Source: Gorsachius magnificus
Taxonomy: Eukaryota > Chordata > Aves > Pelecaniformes > Ardeidae
Length of the DNA stretch: 64,000 nt
NCBI GenBank assembly: GCA_034008185.1
Contig: CM067082.1
Coordinates: forward strand, 51,667,586-51,731,585
Direction of reading: 5' to 3'
Below the pieces are notes generated by a model. The model worked only from the letters and a program-made list of their open reading frames with translations, was not told the DNA's origin and made no database searches. This document shows positions 1 to 13,200 of the stretch, one piece after another (positions within the stretch are counted from its first letter, which is position 1; each line of letters begins with the position of its first letter). The position numbers were made by a program, and so were the translations under genes.

Positions 1-1113
1 CTTACAAATAAAGATGTCTCCTGTTCCTGCACTGTGTGCTGCCCTTCCTTCTAGAAGCACTAACTGTTCTTGATAGCTGCAGTAAAGCAGAATCCTAATT
101 CCAGTCAGTAGTGAGCTTTGGTATCAAAGGCAACAATTAGCGTGTGGATATGTACTGTATCTTGTCCTGCACAGGAAGTGTAAGTTGCAAAATAAATTCA
201 GGAACTGTTGCTGCCAGACCTCCTAATCATTATTGGTGTGACATCAACTTGAAGCACTTGTGTTACTAAATGGTGTCAACTGATCCTGCAGTCTGTGGCC
301 ACTAAGCGAACACTTATTTTAATTGCAACAAGTATGCTTCCTGAGAGAATGGCTTGCTTGACTTCTGAGGAATTTCTGCACATTGCAAAACTTCAAAGAT
401 GAACCCAAATAATTTGTACCAGCTGATTTGGATTATCATGGTTTCCTGCTGGTTCTAGACATGTAGCCCCTTCTATAAATGGTGATAGAAGTCAGGATAT
501 GAGGGGGCATTGCTCTGCAGCCTGTACTACTTATCCAGAAGATGAGTCCATGAAAATAGGATCTCCTTTCCCTTTTTTTGATCGGTGTCTGTGTAACTCC
601 CAATCTATTTTTCAAACCTAAAAGTGCAACTGCACTGTGGTAAGCTTTTTCTCTTCTATACAATACCACAGCAGAAGGGAAAAAAAAAAAAAAAAGCTAC
701 TTTTTTTTACTTTGACTTATATAAAACCAGTGTAGTATCCTTTGTATTTGAATTGTCACCTGGGAACTCTGAGGCTTTTAAAGCTAGAAAGTGGTTAAAA
801 GGGGATTGGAAAAGTGACTAGCAATAGTGTCTTGCTGCAATAGCTTACTACCTCTGCTTTCTAAGCCATGCTGAAGGCGAAACTTGATCCACTGATGTGC
901 CATTTATACCAGTGCTAGGGAAAGGATGCAAAAGAAAGAACTTGCATTCCCTCAGTGCTACTTTTGCTTGCCTCACACAGATCTTGCAGTGCACCAGCCT
1001 TCCTGTAGAATACGAATGTTATGTCTGTATTACTTAGAGGAAAAAATAATTAAAAGAATCCTGTAGTTTACAACGTCCCCCCCCATAATGCTACTAATCT
1101 TTTGTGCTTTCAG
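1..1113 (+). other. OSBPL1A: OSBPL1A intron, left part
   Basis: This is intronic sequence ending in the acceptor tttgtgctttcag before the first visible exon. It contains a 17-A run near 680 and no exon or repeat element that I can recognise. Its upstream exon lies outside the window and must supply one base of the first split codon. Confidence 0.8.
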
Positions 1114-1217
1114 GAATATCTTCTCTCCTCCAAAAAGTTGATGTGGTCTCTGAAGTATCCCAGGAAACATGTGAGGCCCTGGCTGACTGCCTCAACTTAT
1201 TCACAAAGCAAGAAGGG
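1114..1217 (+). CDS. OSBPL1A: OSBPL1A exon: coiled-coil linker after PH domain
   Basis: The exon is 104 nt, from acceptor ctttcag to donor GTATGT. It starts with two bases of a split codon and ends on a whole codon. It encodes [11 protein letters not shown]...LFTKQEG, matching the human ORP1L segment LQKVEVV...LFTKQEG that lies between PH domain and FFAT motif. It is present only in the long form, because the putative short-form promoter lies downstream of it. Confidence 0.95.
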
Positions 1218-4200
1218 GTATGTATTACGCTGCATGGGTCTATAAAGGGTCTGAATAGCTTAGTATATTTTGCTAGTTCCCTGCTTACCTGTTACAAAAA
1301 TAAATAGACACACCCATAGAACTTCATTCTGTTGGTAAGCTGTCCTGTGGCATGCTGAATGTCTGATGAAAATTCATGCTTCTAGAGAAAAGGTAGCAAA
1401 GTTCCTCTACAGAAGGATATCTTGGTACTTGAGTGTTCAGAAGAGACCCAGATTTTGCTTACAAATTTTGAACTTTACTGCTTGTAATGTTCAAACTGAA
1501 TGCTTGAAGTCAATAAAGCAGTTGCTTTGCTGATTTGAAGGTTAAAATACTGAGAAAATGCATCGTCTTTTTTTGTACTGTGTAACTGAAGTGTTGAACA
1601 GTATTGCTTCGGAATTTGTTTTTCAGCCCATGTGCTTGGTGGGTGTGCGAATGCTATCTATTGAGCTTCTAGCTTTCCCAGTGACAAATATCTTGTATGG
1701 TGTTAAACATCATGCAAATGCTTCGATTTGCGAATATATGTTAAACTTGTTAATTCCCGGGGTAGGAGACCTGGTATATTTCTCCCCTCTAGAAGATACT
1801 CTAGTACCATGGAATAAATTTGTCTTCCTGTATTCTAGCAACAGTAATCCCTCAGTTAGGCTCTTGTCATCAGTAAGCTGTGTCTCAAAGTGAGGTTTGT
1901 GTTGGTGCCATTAGTCTTCCAGTTATTTAATGATGAGTTGCAAACACTGGCTCCATTGTTCGGGTTTGGTTTAAGATTTTTTTTTCATTCCTTTCCAAGC
2001 CTTTTTGTCTCCAGTCACAAGTTTTCTAGACTTAACCTGAGTCAAGCTCTAGCAGAGTGGAACAAGCATTGCTTTTTTTACACTGAGTTTTTTCTTTAAG
2101 AAAATCTAGTGTTAAAGTTGCCAGTTCCATTTGTGGATGAGGGGGAAATTGTTACAGTAGTGGGTGTATAGTGTCAGTTAGTATTCCTTAATTGTGTTGG
2201 CATCTTGCTTCAAGCCAGACTAAAATAGCTTTCCAGAGTGGAGTGTGGCAAAACATATGGTGAAATTGTAATTTCACCTTACTTGAACTTGAACAGCCTC
2301 AGTAGGTGTTACAGAGGCCTTATTTTAATCTGGAAGCACATAGATTTGGGCACAGAGGCATAGGCTGAGGTGTGAACTTGAATTTCCACCATAGCTAGTG
2401 AAATCAGTTGGTCATGACAGGGAGAAGATGTGATCCTGGAGAGTTTTGTGTCGTGGTATTTTTAAACTTCAAGCTATTGCCATTCCAGAATATAAGGCAA
2501 GCTTGAACCTTTCCAAAAAGTTGTGTTCCTTGAGCGTTACTGTTCTCAAACCCACAGCATTTGGTTGTGTTGTCTAAGACAGCAGGGCCCCATTCTTTGC
2601 CATTCAGTGGCAATTTCTAGAGGGCAGTTCTGTTGGCATTGCAAAAGCAATATATTGGGTTCTGCATTAGCAAGTGATAGGATCCCAATTAAATGCTTTA
2701 ATATTCCGAGTATACTGAATAGTAAAGCATAACTCTGAAGTAGCAAACTCTAATGTAAAAACACTTGTCTAAAATACTCTAAAAAGATCTTTTTTTAGTC
2801 TTTGTTTCTCTTCTGATCGTGATCTCAGTAACAAAGTCAAGTTAGGTGGTGTAAATCTTTGGGAGCAAGTGAATACTCAGCTCTGGCAACGACTAGCTGC
2901 TGTTAACTTAAAACTGCCCGACTACCTTCAGGCAGGATAACTCTACAGCTCTTGTTCAAAAGCTGCTTTCCTGCCTGTCCTGCTGTCTGCAGGCTTCTCT
3001 TTGTTGTCCACGGGGCTGTTTGGCAGCAGCTTGTCCTACCAGGGCTCCCTGGTAGAACTAACTCTGAGGGGAGAGGGATTACTTGCTCCGCAGTACCTTT
3101 CAACCCTGTTGTGCATGTCCCATGAAATCCAGTGCTCTCCAGAGCGAATGTGCTCTCAAGCTCGGTACCTTTTTATCTTGCCTCTTTAAGGAGAATTCTT
3201 TTCCCCTCTGACTTAAATTGTCAGCATACCAGCAGCCATTACTTGACTAATGAGGAGAGACTGCTACCTTTTAAGTCTGGATAACTTTTTGCCTTTTAAA
3301 GAAGACTTTTTCTCGTTTAGTATTGCCTATCTGTGTGCTCTGTAAGTTGTAGCATAATTGCGCGATATGCAGATGAAACTGCTCATACAGCACCAAAAAA
3401 AAAAATAAATAAAAAAAGGCTCAACTGTCTTCCGCTTGCGCTAGAAATGGTGCATGAGCCCGCCACCCGAACGCTCCCTCCGTCCCCTCCTGCGCTTCCC
3501 CCCCCCCGGCAGGCGAGAGCCCCGCAGCACAGTGCCGCCCGCCACCCCTGCCGGAGAAGGCGTGACCTCACCGCTCCGCACGGCGGGAGCCTCTGTGACG
3601 CCACAGAGGGGAGCGGGTGGGGTGGGGGAGCTTCCAAAAATAACCTGCTGTGTGCGGGGCGGCTCCGGCGGGCTCTGGGACCCGCGTACCCTGCGGCTCC
3701 GGCGGGGCCGCCCCGCGCCCGTCGGGGGAAGCCGCCGCCCGGGGCGGGGGGCGAGGGCGGGGCGGGGCGGGAGCGCTCGGCCCGGCAGGCCATTTTTAGC
3801 CGGGCTGGGCGCCGGCTGCCGCCCCGCTATTTCGGGTTGGTTTCCTCCGCCCCCCCTCCTCCCCTCCCCTTCCCCCGCCGCCCTGCCCTGCGCGGGGGGC
3901 CCCGCCCGGCCCGGCCCGGCAGGTGCCGCCGCCGCCGCACCCGGTGCGGCTTTGCCAGCAGCGCGGGGCGAGGTCTCGGAGCGGCTGCCTTCCCGAAGTC
4001 GGTTCCGCGGTATGTAGTGTGCGTGATGGGCTGGGGTTTGGGTTTAGCTGGGTTTGTGTTGTGTGTGGTGTTTTTTTGTTTTTTTTCTCCTTTTTGACAT
4101 TGGGATGAACCCTTCGGTGTCAAGCAGAGAAGGCAGAGATGGGCACAGATGCTTTCTGCCGAACAATTAAAACGGGTGAGGGGAAACCCGAAGGTAATCT

Positions 4201-7200
4201 GGTTGCTTTAACCTGGGTATTTATTGAGGCGTTTGCGTCGGAGCTAGTGCAACTTGAAACGTTTTCTGCAGTGACTTTGGCACAAGGTTAGTAAGTATTG
4301 TTTCAAAGCAGGACTTGCCTTGTACTATTTCTAGCAGATATCAGAACCCACATTCCAAAAGCAGTTTGATCCTCGTATTTTATATTCTAGGGTATTTTTA
4401 TATAGTTGTAGGAGAAGTTTAACTTAAGGCTCTTTGCATGCTATTGTCTCTGCTAGATTTTACTGGTGAGATTTAAATTTATCTCCAATACTTGAGCTGC
4501 ATGCACTGAAGCTGTATGAAACTGATAGGAAAGGCATTCTTTAAAGAAATCAGCTTTATTTTTTTTTTTTTGTAGCTTGCTTCTTCATTAACTAGTGCTG
4601 GATAAAGTGCTGATGAGTATCTTGACTCTCCAAAGTTTCATTTTTACCATCAAAGGTTATATTTAACGGTAAATGAAGAGCTCGTATTTCACGAGTTTAG
4701 AAGAAATAGCAGTTGTAAGCTGGCTTCATTTGTAGTCTGTTTGTGGCTTTGATCTTCTTCCTTTGTTTGTAGGTGGTGTCATTCTTTCTAGTTTTTTTGG
4801 GTTTCAGTTTTTTGGTTTGCTTTTTTTTTTTTTTGAGAAAATTTGTTTGCAAGCTGATGAGAAACCTTAACTGATGAGATAAGGGATTCAGGAAAGGTTT
4901 TTTCATTTCTTGGTTTACATATGAGTTGTATACTCAGCTAGATAAAATTTGTCATAACAAATTAAGCTTGCCATTTCTACAGAAACTTTAAGGTCAAAAT
5001 ACTGTGGGACATAGTCCTGGGTTTAGTTATATTTACCATGGCGTAACATGCTATCTCTTGTATGTATAACCAACGTACTGCAAATAAAAAATGTGCACGC
5101 GGTTCAACTAGTAAATATTAATCTCTAGGAGTTCAGTGTACTGCCTTAGTTTATTTCATATTTCTTGAAAACATAATTGAATGTCCAAGGGTTAGATGTG
5201 TCTTTGTGCATTCTGAATGAATGAACGCATGCATGCTCTTCGGGATACAAGTTTGTGCTCTGGGAGACACGTACGAGCATGACTGTTACTGTTTAGACCT
5301 ACTACCTTGCTGGACTGTGAATGAAGAAGGTGCCTGTAAGCTGTGTCCAGGCAGCTCTTTAATGAGACTATTTATTATCCATTTCCTTGAGGGGCTGAGG
5401 GGGAGCAGTAATGACACTCTGCAGTCAAGGGAGAACTATTGCTGGGGGCACCCTGAGCAAATCTGGCTAGAAAAGTCCTGGAGTCCATCAGCAGTCCTTT
5501 TCTGCCACCTGGCAATATAGTCAGCTACATTAATCTGGCACGTACTGGGAGCCTTTGGTGTGGGGGGAGGGAGAAGTGGAGAGGGGGTGAGGGACTCAAC
5601 TAAAATCAGGGAAGCTAAGAAAGAGGTTAATTTTATGATTTCTCAGTTAGGGCTGGGGAGGGGATCATGGCTTGGCTGGCTGTTGTGCTAGACCTAGAAC
5701 CATAAAGTCCTTAGCCCCTCAAGTTATGAAACCAGTGCCTGTGTTTCTTTGCTCTTTTCTCCTTGACCTTAGAAACAGGTGACAGCCCTGGTTTTTTTTT
5801 ATTATTTTAATTTTTAAGGGTTGTTTTGCTTCCTTTTAATCACTGGAGCACAACAAAGCAATTCTGTTGTCTGTTCTGTTCTGCAGCTCTTGCTGAAAGT
5901 AGTGGAAATCAAGGCAAGACCTCAGTGTGTCAAGGCCTGTAGGCAGCACCCCCAAACAACTGAAACACCATTCAGCTTGTAAACTTGGGGAAAGGAAGGG
6001 AGCAGTTCTCAGGGAGTTGATAATTGCACTGGGCACAGCAAGAGGTGTCTGGTGTTAAGAGACTTGAGGTGCATCTGCATCGAGAAAACCTTTATTGGCT
6101 GTATGACTCTCTAACTGACTCAACCCTATTTCTTCTCCCCTCCTCCATATCAGCAGAAGTGTGCTAGAAATACCAAATGCAGCTTGAATCTTGTTTGAAA
6201 GTAACAAGTGAATGGGAAGGTTCTCTATGCTCAAACAGGTACCCACGTAAAAATCACTGTTTTTCCCTTATGCAGACAAGCATGGGCTATAACGTGTTGT
6301 AGAATGATGTAGGGGCATGGCAGGTATGAGAAGAAAGCTACCGACAGGGAAGTCATTTGGCAGGTTGCTTCTTCCTCTGCTAGAACATCAGCAGTTCTAG
6401 TCATGCCTTGATAATTCTTGGTGTACTAATTTTGGGTGCTGTACATGCATATGTCTTTCACCTGTGCTAAAGCTCTAAAGATGAGATATTCAACTCAGAG
6501 GAACTTGATAGTGAAATGTTTGTGGATGGCAGTGTTCTTCCCCTGGAAGCATTTTTTTCTGCCGCTGTACTGCAGCCTCGCAGATAGAAAACTAACTACA
6601 GGTCTGTGAAGACAAGGTCCTTATCAGTATTATGTAAAGCAGTTTAGTGAGTCCAATGTATCTAGGAGATAGGGGAGTTAAAGAAGAAAACTTTTTTTCA
6701 GAGACTTTCCTAGAGCAGCCAAGACTGAATAGGTCACCAGAGCAGGCAGCGAAGCTAAGCAGCAGCCCAGACGGAAGCTGGTTAAAATAACAAATATTGG
6801 GACTCTGTTCAGGGAAAGGATAAGTGAATATTACTGCTTTTCTTTTATGAAAGGCTATTGTGTGTGTTGACAGAACGCTTACATTTTGAAGCAGTTGATA
6901 AGATCCTTGCATTGAGTGCTGTATATGCGAAAGGCTTCTGGGAGGCAGACGGTCCTGGCTGACAGAAGAACACCTGGGTGTTACTACAGGGCAAAAGATG
7001 AATGCTGCCAGTCTTTGTAGTACAACAGGGTCCCAACTCTTTTTTTTTCTTTTTTTTTTTTTTCTTAAGAGCGTGCCCTTCAAAAGTTAACCTTTTTCAC
7101 TGTAGCTGGTGATATGTTTAAATATAATCTATTGGTAAAGAGACATACTAATTTCTAGTGACAGGGAAACTCTTGCTGACTTATAGCTCTACCAGCCTGT

Positions 7201-10200
7201 GTGAAAGCTGGTCAGACAACTTGTCTGATGGCGTTCCGCTCGGTCCTGCATTGCCCAACTCAAAGCATACTGGTAACCTGTTCTTGCACTTTCCAGAGTG
7301 GATTAATACTTTTTCAAAGCTTGGCTTGTAGCTTTTTTTTTTTTGGTGGCAGTTGTCAAGCACCCTTGTGTAAACTAACTTGGAATCTGTTCATGGGCAT
7401 CTGGGGAAACACAGCATAAATACATATAAGTTTGAAGCGAGACCCCTTCTCACTGGGCTTCTGCAGCTTGCACTCTGAGGTTTACTTCTGAGGTCTTGTC
7501 TATGACTTGTTTGGGGATTTTTTTTTTTTTTTAATGCAAAAACATAGAATCATAGAATGTTTTGGGTTGGGTCATGGAGAGAAGAGGCTTAGCTGAGGCT
7601 GCAAGGAAGAAAGATCAAGCAGTAATCAAGTTTAATGGACTATTATTTGATATAGTAAGCTTCTAAAGAATTAGCAATTCTGTTTTCTGTGAATGTATTT
7701 GAGAAATGGTGCTCTTGCCTCTGTGTAAGCTGATAGGAACAAAAAAGAAATACAGGGAAACTTTCTGTGTTCTTGCTGCTTACTGCTATGAGGGTATTGT
7801 TTGTTTTCATCTGTCATGCTTGGAAAACAAGCTGGAGTGAGAAGGGTGCACGCTTTTATCCTTTTAGTGTCCTTGGGATTTCATAATGTTATGTAAAGCT
7901 GATCAGCTTGTTTTCAGTGGTCTGGCTTAATGTGTATCTGGTGTGGTTTGGAAGAAGGGATGAGTAGCAGAGTTCTAAAACTTGCTAGCTCCCAGCCAGC
8001 CAGTATATTGTCAGCTAAGCACTGGTAACATTTCAGGAAAAAAATGAAGCAGCAAAACCCAGGATTTAAGGCTGAACCTCTGTGCATAGCACCATACTTG
8101 TTAACGTTTGGGATGTTGTGTGTGAGATACTTGGCTGCAGTGGCAGTCTGGCTGAGTGGTCTGGCTTATCTCTCAGCTGCATAAAGCATCAGAATGCTGA
8201 ACTGGGTGACTGCGATCACACACGTTTACTAATTCTCTGGAGATGTATTCTCCTTCTTGACCTTTCTTTCTTGAAACTTAGGGGTTTTATAATGCCTTTT
8301 TCCTTGTTAAGCTGATAAAAGCTAGTTTCTTAGAATAATAATAGAAAAATTATTTCTACACGTATGAAAAATAAATTTCATGGGGCCTGTCCAGTACTGG
8401 GTATTAATGTGTGCTTTTGAGGGAGATAAGTTATTTAAATTTTAATTACTCATACGGTTTGTGTGAGTTTGTTTTAAAGGCATTGTCTCTGAGTAGCGTA
8501 AGTAACTTCCTGTCACTTCACTGGTGTTAAATCATCTTAAGTTTGCCACATGGTGGGATTTTTGATATGTTTTATTTAACCTTCTTAAACGTCAGCGATT
8601 TCAGATCTCTTGCCTTATGGCCTAGTAGGCTGTCCACATGCAATTGTATAGCCTTTCCTTGAATAAAGGAGATTGGCTGAGTCTAAACTTACTTTTCTGC
8701 TGTTCTTTGTGGTTTTTATTGGTGTATTTTGTCACTTCTGGTTCCATGAAATACAGGTGTCTTCTAGCTGTGAAGAATAAAATGGATGATTTCTTGTTTA
8801 GACAGTACTAGTGGGAGGGTGTGGTGTGGGGGGTTTTTTTGTAAATTCATATGGCCACAATCATGGCTTTTTTCAACCAAAACTGCTCTTTTCTCTCTTT
8901 TGTGAATTCAATGACTTCTCAGAACTGATACCATTTTAATAATAGAGGTAAGCCATTGTGGAATTTGACCTCGTCTGATGTTTAATCTTGTGAACCGAAT
9001 GTGTACTTGTTTGCCCCTCTCTCTCCCCCAGGTTGCCAGTGACTTTAAAAGCTTTTTTGGTTTTAATATTAATATTCAGAAGTGTGTTATCTCTGTCCAG
9101 TGAAGAAATGTGTTTGTATAATCCTGAGTGCTGAGTCACTGAGTTTATCACTAGAATTGGTAAATGGGCTGTTCAGAAAGTGTTTATGTACTGAAAATAA
9201 ATCACTAGTATTATTTTTCCTTGAAGGCACATACCAGGCCTGGTCATCAAGGAATGTTAGTAACCTCTTTCTCCAGAGTGCTTGTATTGTTCTTAACATC
9301 ACCCTCTTTTAAATGCATCAGTAATATACTTTAAAAATAAATGTGTTCAGTGTTACGTACAAATCATAAATGCAGGCCTATGCTATCATATAAGGGTAGC
9401 TGATAAGCACACACAAGGCAAATGATGCTGTGTTTGTAGTAGAGCTGAGTGTTGCTGCAAAGGAGTGGTAAGATAGAGGGCCTCATGAACAAAGTGTATC
9501 CATTTGTTGTGAATATCCTGAAGAGCTCAGTATAAGAGGATGCCCAGCTTTGATGTAAGGATGTCCTCACCTGAATATCTTGTCTTTATAGAATGCATTT
9601 GGGAGTGACACCTGTGATGTGCTTGCTTTGCTTGCATAGCTTCATGTTAAGCCACGCGTAAGGTAAACATGGACTCAGTCAGTGGTCTTGAATCAGAATG
9701 TTTTCCCTCCTCTCATACTTGTCACTGCTACATTATTACTGTTAAAACTTGGACATCAATGCAGTTAACTCTTGGATCATAGGTACGCTAGGAGACTTTG
9801 AGAATGGCTTTAAAGCATGCTTATTTGAAGGAAGTCTGAAGTGTACATCATAATGTATGGGTACTTCTTAGCTTAGATGTAGAACAGTTTAGTCACAGAA
9901 GCAGACTGTAAACTTTATCTGCTTTGGAAGAGTTCTGTGCTGCCAAAGCTACACTGCTTCCACAACCTAAGCTTGTTGAGGTATGTTGTTTGACCCTTGA
10001 CTAGAAATACAGATTCCTATTAATCTTGAAATTTAATAGTGTTGCTATTGCAGGTTCCTGTTTTTTGAGTCAAGAGCTATGGTGGGAGAAAAAGCAGGGA
10101 AAACAAAACTACTCTTGCCTTGTCTGGAAACATTCAGTTTAATTGGCCGGAGCACCAGCCTCTAGACGTTGTGCAGGTCTACTGTAGCAGAAAAGCATCT

Positions 10201-13200
10201 GCAGGAACTTGGAGGGTTTGACCTGATAGACAGGAACTAACGGGGCAGAGTCCTACGTGGGGATTTTATCACTGTGATGGGGAATAACCTTAAGTTGTCA
10301 AGATAATGGTATAGCTCCTCTAGGTTATGTGGTAATCCATACAGGTCAGTAGTTTATACCTTCCTGGAAATGCCAACAAAGCTATTAATTGTGGAAGTAC
10401 TCTGTGCTATGCATGCAAATTGGATTGTCTTTTGTTCCAGTGAAACACCTTGCTTCAAGGTCAGACAAACCAAACTGAGGTGGAAATGAGCTGGCTGAGC
10501 CTTTAAGACAGCTTGAAACCTTAGACAGTTGCATCTGTGCCTATAGATCGCAGAAATCTAGTTTTGTCTGAGCTGTACCTCCTCTAGCTCTGAAGCCACA
10601 TTTCAGGCTAAGGGCTAAACTGTAATCTCACAGAATAACAAAATGGTTGAGGTTGGAAGGGACCTCTGGAGGTCCTGTGGTCCAACCCCCCTGCTCAGGC
10701 AGGACCACCTAGAGCTGGTTGCCTAGGACCACATCCAAATGGCTTTTGAGTACCTCCAAGGATGGAGACTCTACAATGTCTCTGGGCCAGTGCTTGGTCA
10801 CCCTCACAGTGACAAAGTGTTTCTTGGTGTTCAGAGGGAACTTCCTGTGTTTCAGCTTGTGCTCATTGCCTTTGGTCTTGTCAATAGGCACCACTGAGAA
10901 GAGCCTGGCTCAGCCTTGTTTGCACCCTCCCTTCAGGCATTTATACAGATTGAGATCTACCCTGAGCCATCTCTTCTAGCCTGAACGGCCCTCAGACATC
11001 CACAGAGTGCTTAAGAGGCAGTCTAGTACAGTAGTTTTAGACAATTTCAGGGAACCACGTGTCAAGATCAGCTGATAACTAAGTCGGTGTTTAGTATAGT
11101 CTTTGCTCCCACATGCAATTTATCGAATCTAAAATCCGATGTGTCACCTAGGCTGTTGGATGCTTTTTCAGTTTGGGGTGGGAAGAACTCTCGGTGTTCT
11201 TCTAGACTTAGACTTTTGTCAAATCTGCCTTTAGTTTTATTCTAGCAGCCAGTGGGTTTTGTTGGAGAAGTTTGCAAAAGAGCTTACTCGAAGTTTAAGT
11301 TGGGCCACTTCTTCCTCTGAACTGTAGATGCTACTGAGTTGCATATTAATAATTAGAAGATTATAATAATAAATAGAAGATTTATCAGTAAATAGCTTCT
11401 TCACAGTCTCAAGTATGTATCCCAGGGAGAAGCAGGCTTGTTTTATCTACTCGATTCATCTTTGGTTACATTTTGCTCAAGGAGGACCTGATTAGCAATG
11501 AGTAACACACTGAACTCTTGCAACAAAGTAAAAACCCCAACAACAACAAAACCCCCAGCCAGATAAAGGCAAAAGTGCTTGAGGTCATTCATAAGGAGAG
11601 AAGATTGCTTCCACTGAGTGAGAATATTTGGATTATCTGGCTATTCTGCATGGTGATGGTGGTGTTCTATAGTGTCTCCCTGTAATATATCAGTAGGTAT
11701 AATATTTTGGGATAATTGTAGTGGGTTTAGACTTTAGCAATTATTTCCAACAAAAGTAAGAACGGGGAGACAGTATTTCAGATTGCTCAATACGCAAATA
11801 TCTTTTTGCTAATTTGATCTAAGGTTGTGTACTTTCAATTTGGATTCCTGTAGCCCACAGCATAGTTATCTGTCGGCCCTAACTGCAGGACTAACTTCTG
11901 TACAACATTTCACACATTTCTTTATCAGCCTACCCAGGGCCTAGCTGATGTCTGCCAGCTGTTACCTGCTTAGGGGTAAGGTCAAAACAGTGTCTCAGAG
12001 GAAACTTGTCCATTAGAAGAGACAAAATCCTTATTGCTACGAGTCCATCTAAAATCTGAAGTAGAATTGGGATTTCTGCGTTTGTGTCTGTCTGTGAAGT
12101 CTGATTCTTTAATATCGGAAAGTTGAGAAAAGCCTGTTCTGGGCTATGGCAAATGAGAATGCTTTCCAAGGTGGATTTCGTTTGCAGATCAGAACTCTGC
12201 ACTGTGTTGTGAAATTCACTGTCAACTGCTGGCCTGTGTAGGAATTCAATTTTTTTCATTTTTAACCAGTTTGGTTGGCATCCAAAATTAATTAAAAACT
12301 AGCAAATAAGATGTCTGAGTTTTTCATAAATACAGAACAACTGTACAGCATGCATGTTTATTTTGGAATTGCTTTTTAAAAACAACTCAGTTATTATTCA
12401 TAAATAATTAATAAGATTCCCAATGTGGAGCTTGTAGAACAGACACCCAGCTTCAGAAGTGTTAATTTTTTAGTAGGAAGCTGGTTTCACTCTGAGTCAA
12501 CGATGCATCCAGTTGTGTAGCAGCAATAGTAAGCCAGTAAGAGCCAACAAAAACATAGCAAAACCACGACAGTTGCTTTAAAAGAGAAAACATTAATACA
12601 CGCATTGCTGTGATCCAACTGGGAAGAAGCGTGGGGGAGGGGATACAAAGGGGTTGATCAAAGTAATCAACGGTGTATACTGAAAAATACTTAAGGGAAG
12701 TAGCTAGATCAAAACTGCCTTAAGATCTATTTTCAAAACGGTCCTTAAGAATAAAAAGGAAATGTTTCCTGTGAGAGTTCTCAAGAGCCCTTACATCTTA
12801 AAGTCTGGTGTCTCTGTTTGTGAGACTAACAAACTTCAAAGATGTCCGGAGTCTCTCGAAGGGAAAAGATGCAAAAAAAAGTCCCTACCAGATCTGAAAA
12901 CATGCAGCAATATACTGTTCTAGTCCTGTTGGCACCAGTGTAATAGATCAGCTTGAATGAGACCCTTAGTTTGGGCAAGGTTACTTGTGGCATATGCCTC
13001 AGGAAATAGATGCTTAATCTCACTAGGGCAGCAAAGTATCTTTGGGGTGTGGCTTTATTCTGGTAATCTTGTAGCTCTGCAACTTGAAATGAGCTTCGCA
13101 AACATGTACATCACTGCTGATGTCATTCAGTCCCAGCTTGTTTTGGCATAAGCTATTGGCAAACGTGAATAGCAGCCATATTTAATTTTGGCTTTACTCA

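Larger units (their letters stand above)
3440..4009 (+). promoter_or_regulatory. OSBPL1A: Intronic CpG island, candidate ORP1S promoter
   Basis: A very GC- and CpG-rich block of ~570 bp lies in otherwise AT-rich intron. It has many Sp1-type GGGGCGGGG boxes (around 3738-3770), no evident TATA box, an AT-rich CArG/MEF2-like core CCATTTTTAG at 3790-3799 and another at 3634-3643. A perfect 8-bp inverted repeat lies at 3590-3609. It ends in the splice donor CGCG|GTATGT at 4010. Human OSBPL1A makes a long and a short mRNA, and this position would give the short one. No transcript evidence is available here, so promoter function is inference. The sequence also reads open in several frames, which is a by-product of low stop-codon frequency in GC-rich DNA. 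Confidence 0.8.

Noticed and set aside
1558..1893. 111-codon plus-strand frame just after the first OSBPL1A exon
   Set aside because: It is intronic, AT-rich, without splice support in frame or a recognisable domain.
3333..4123. Open frames of 254, 187, 136 and 98 codons on both strands
   Set aside because: They overlap in a CpG island where stops are rare; the products are Pro/Arg/Gly-rich low complexity and no family is recognisable.
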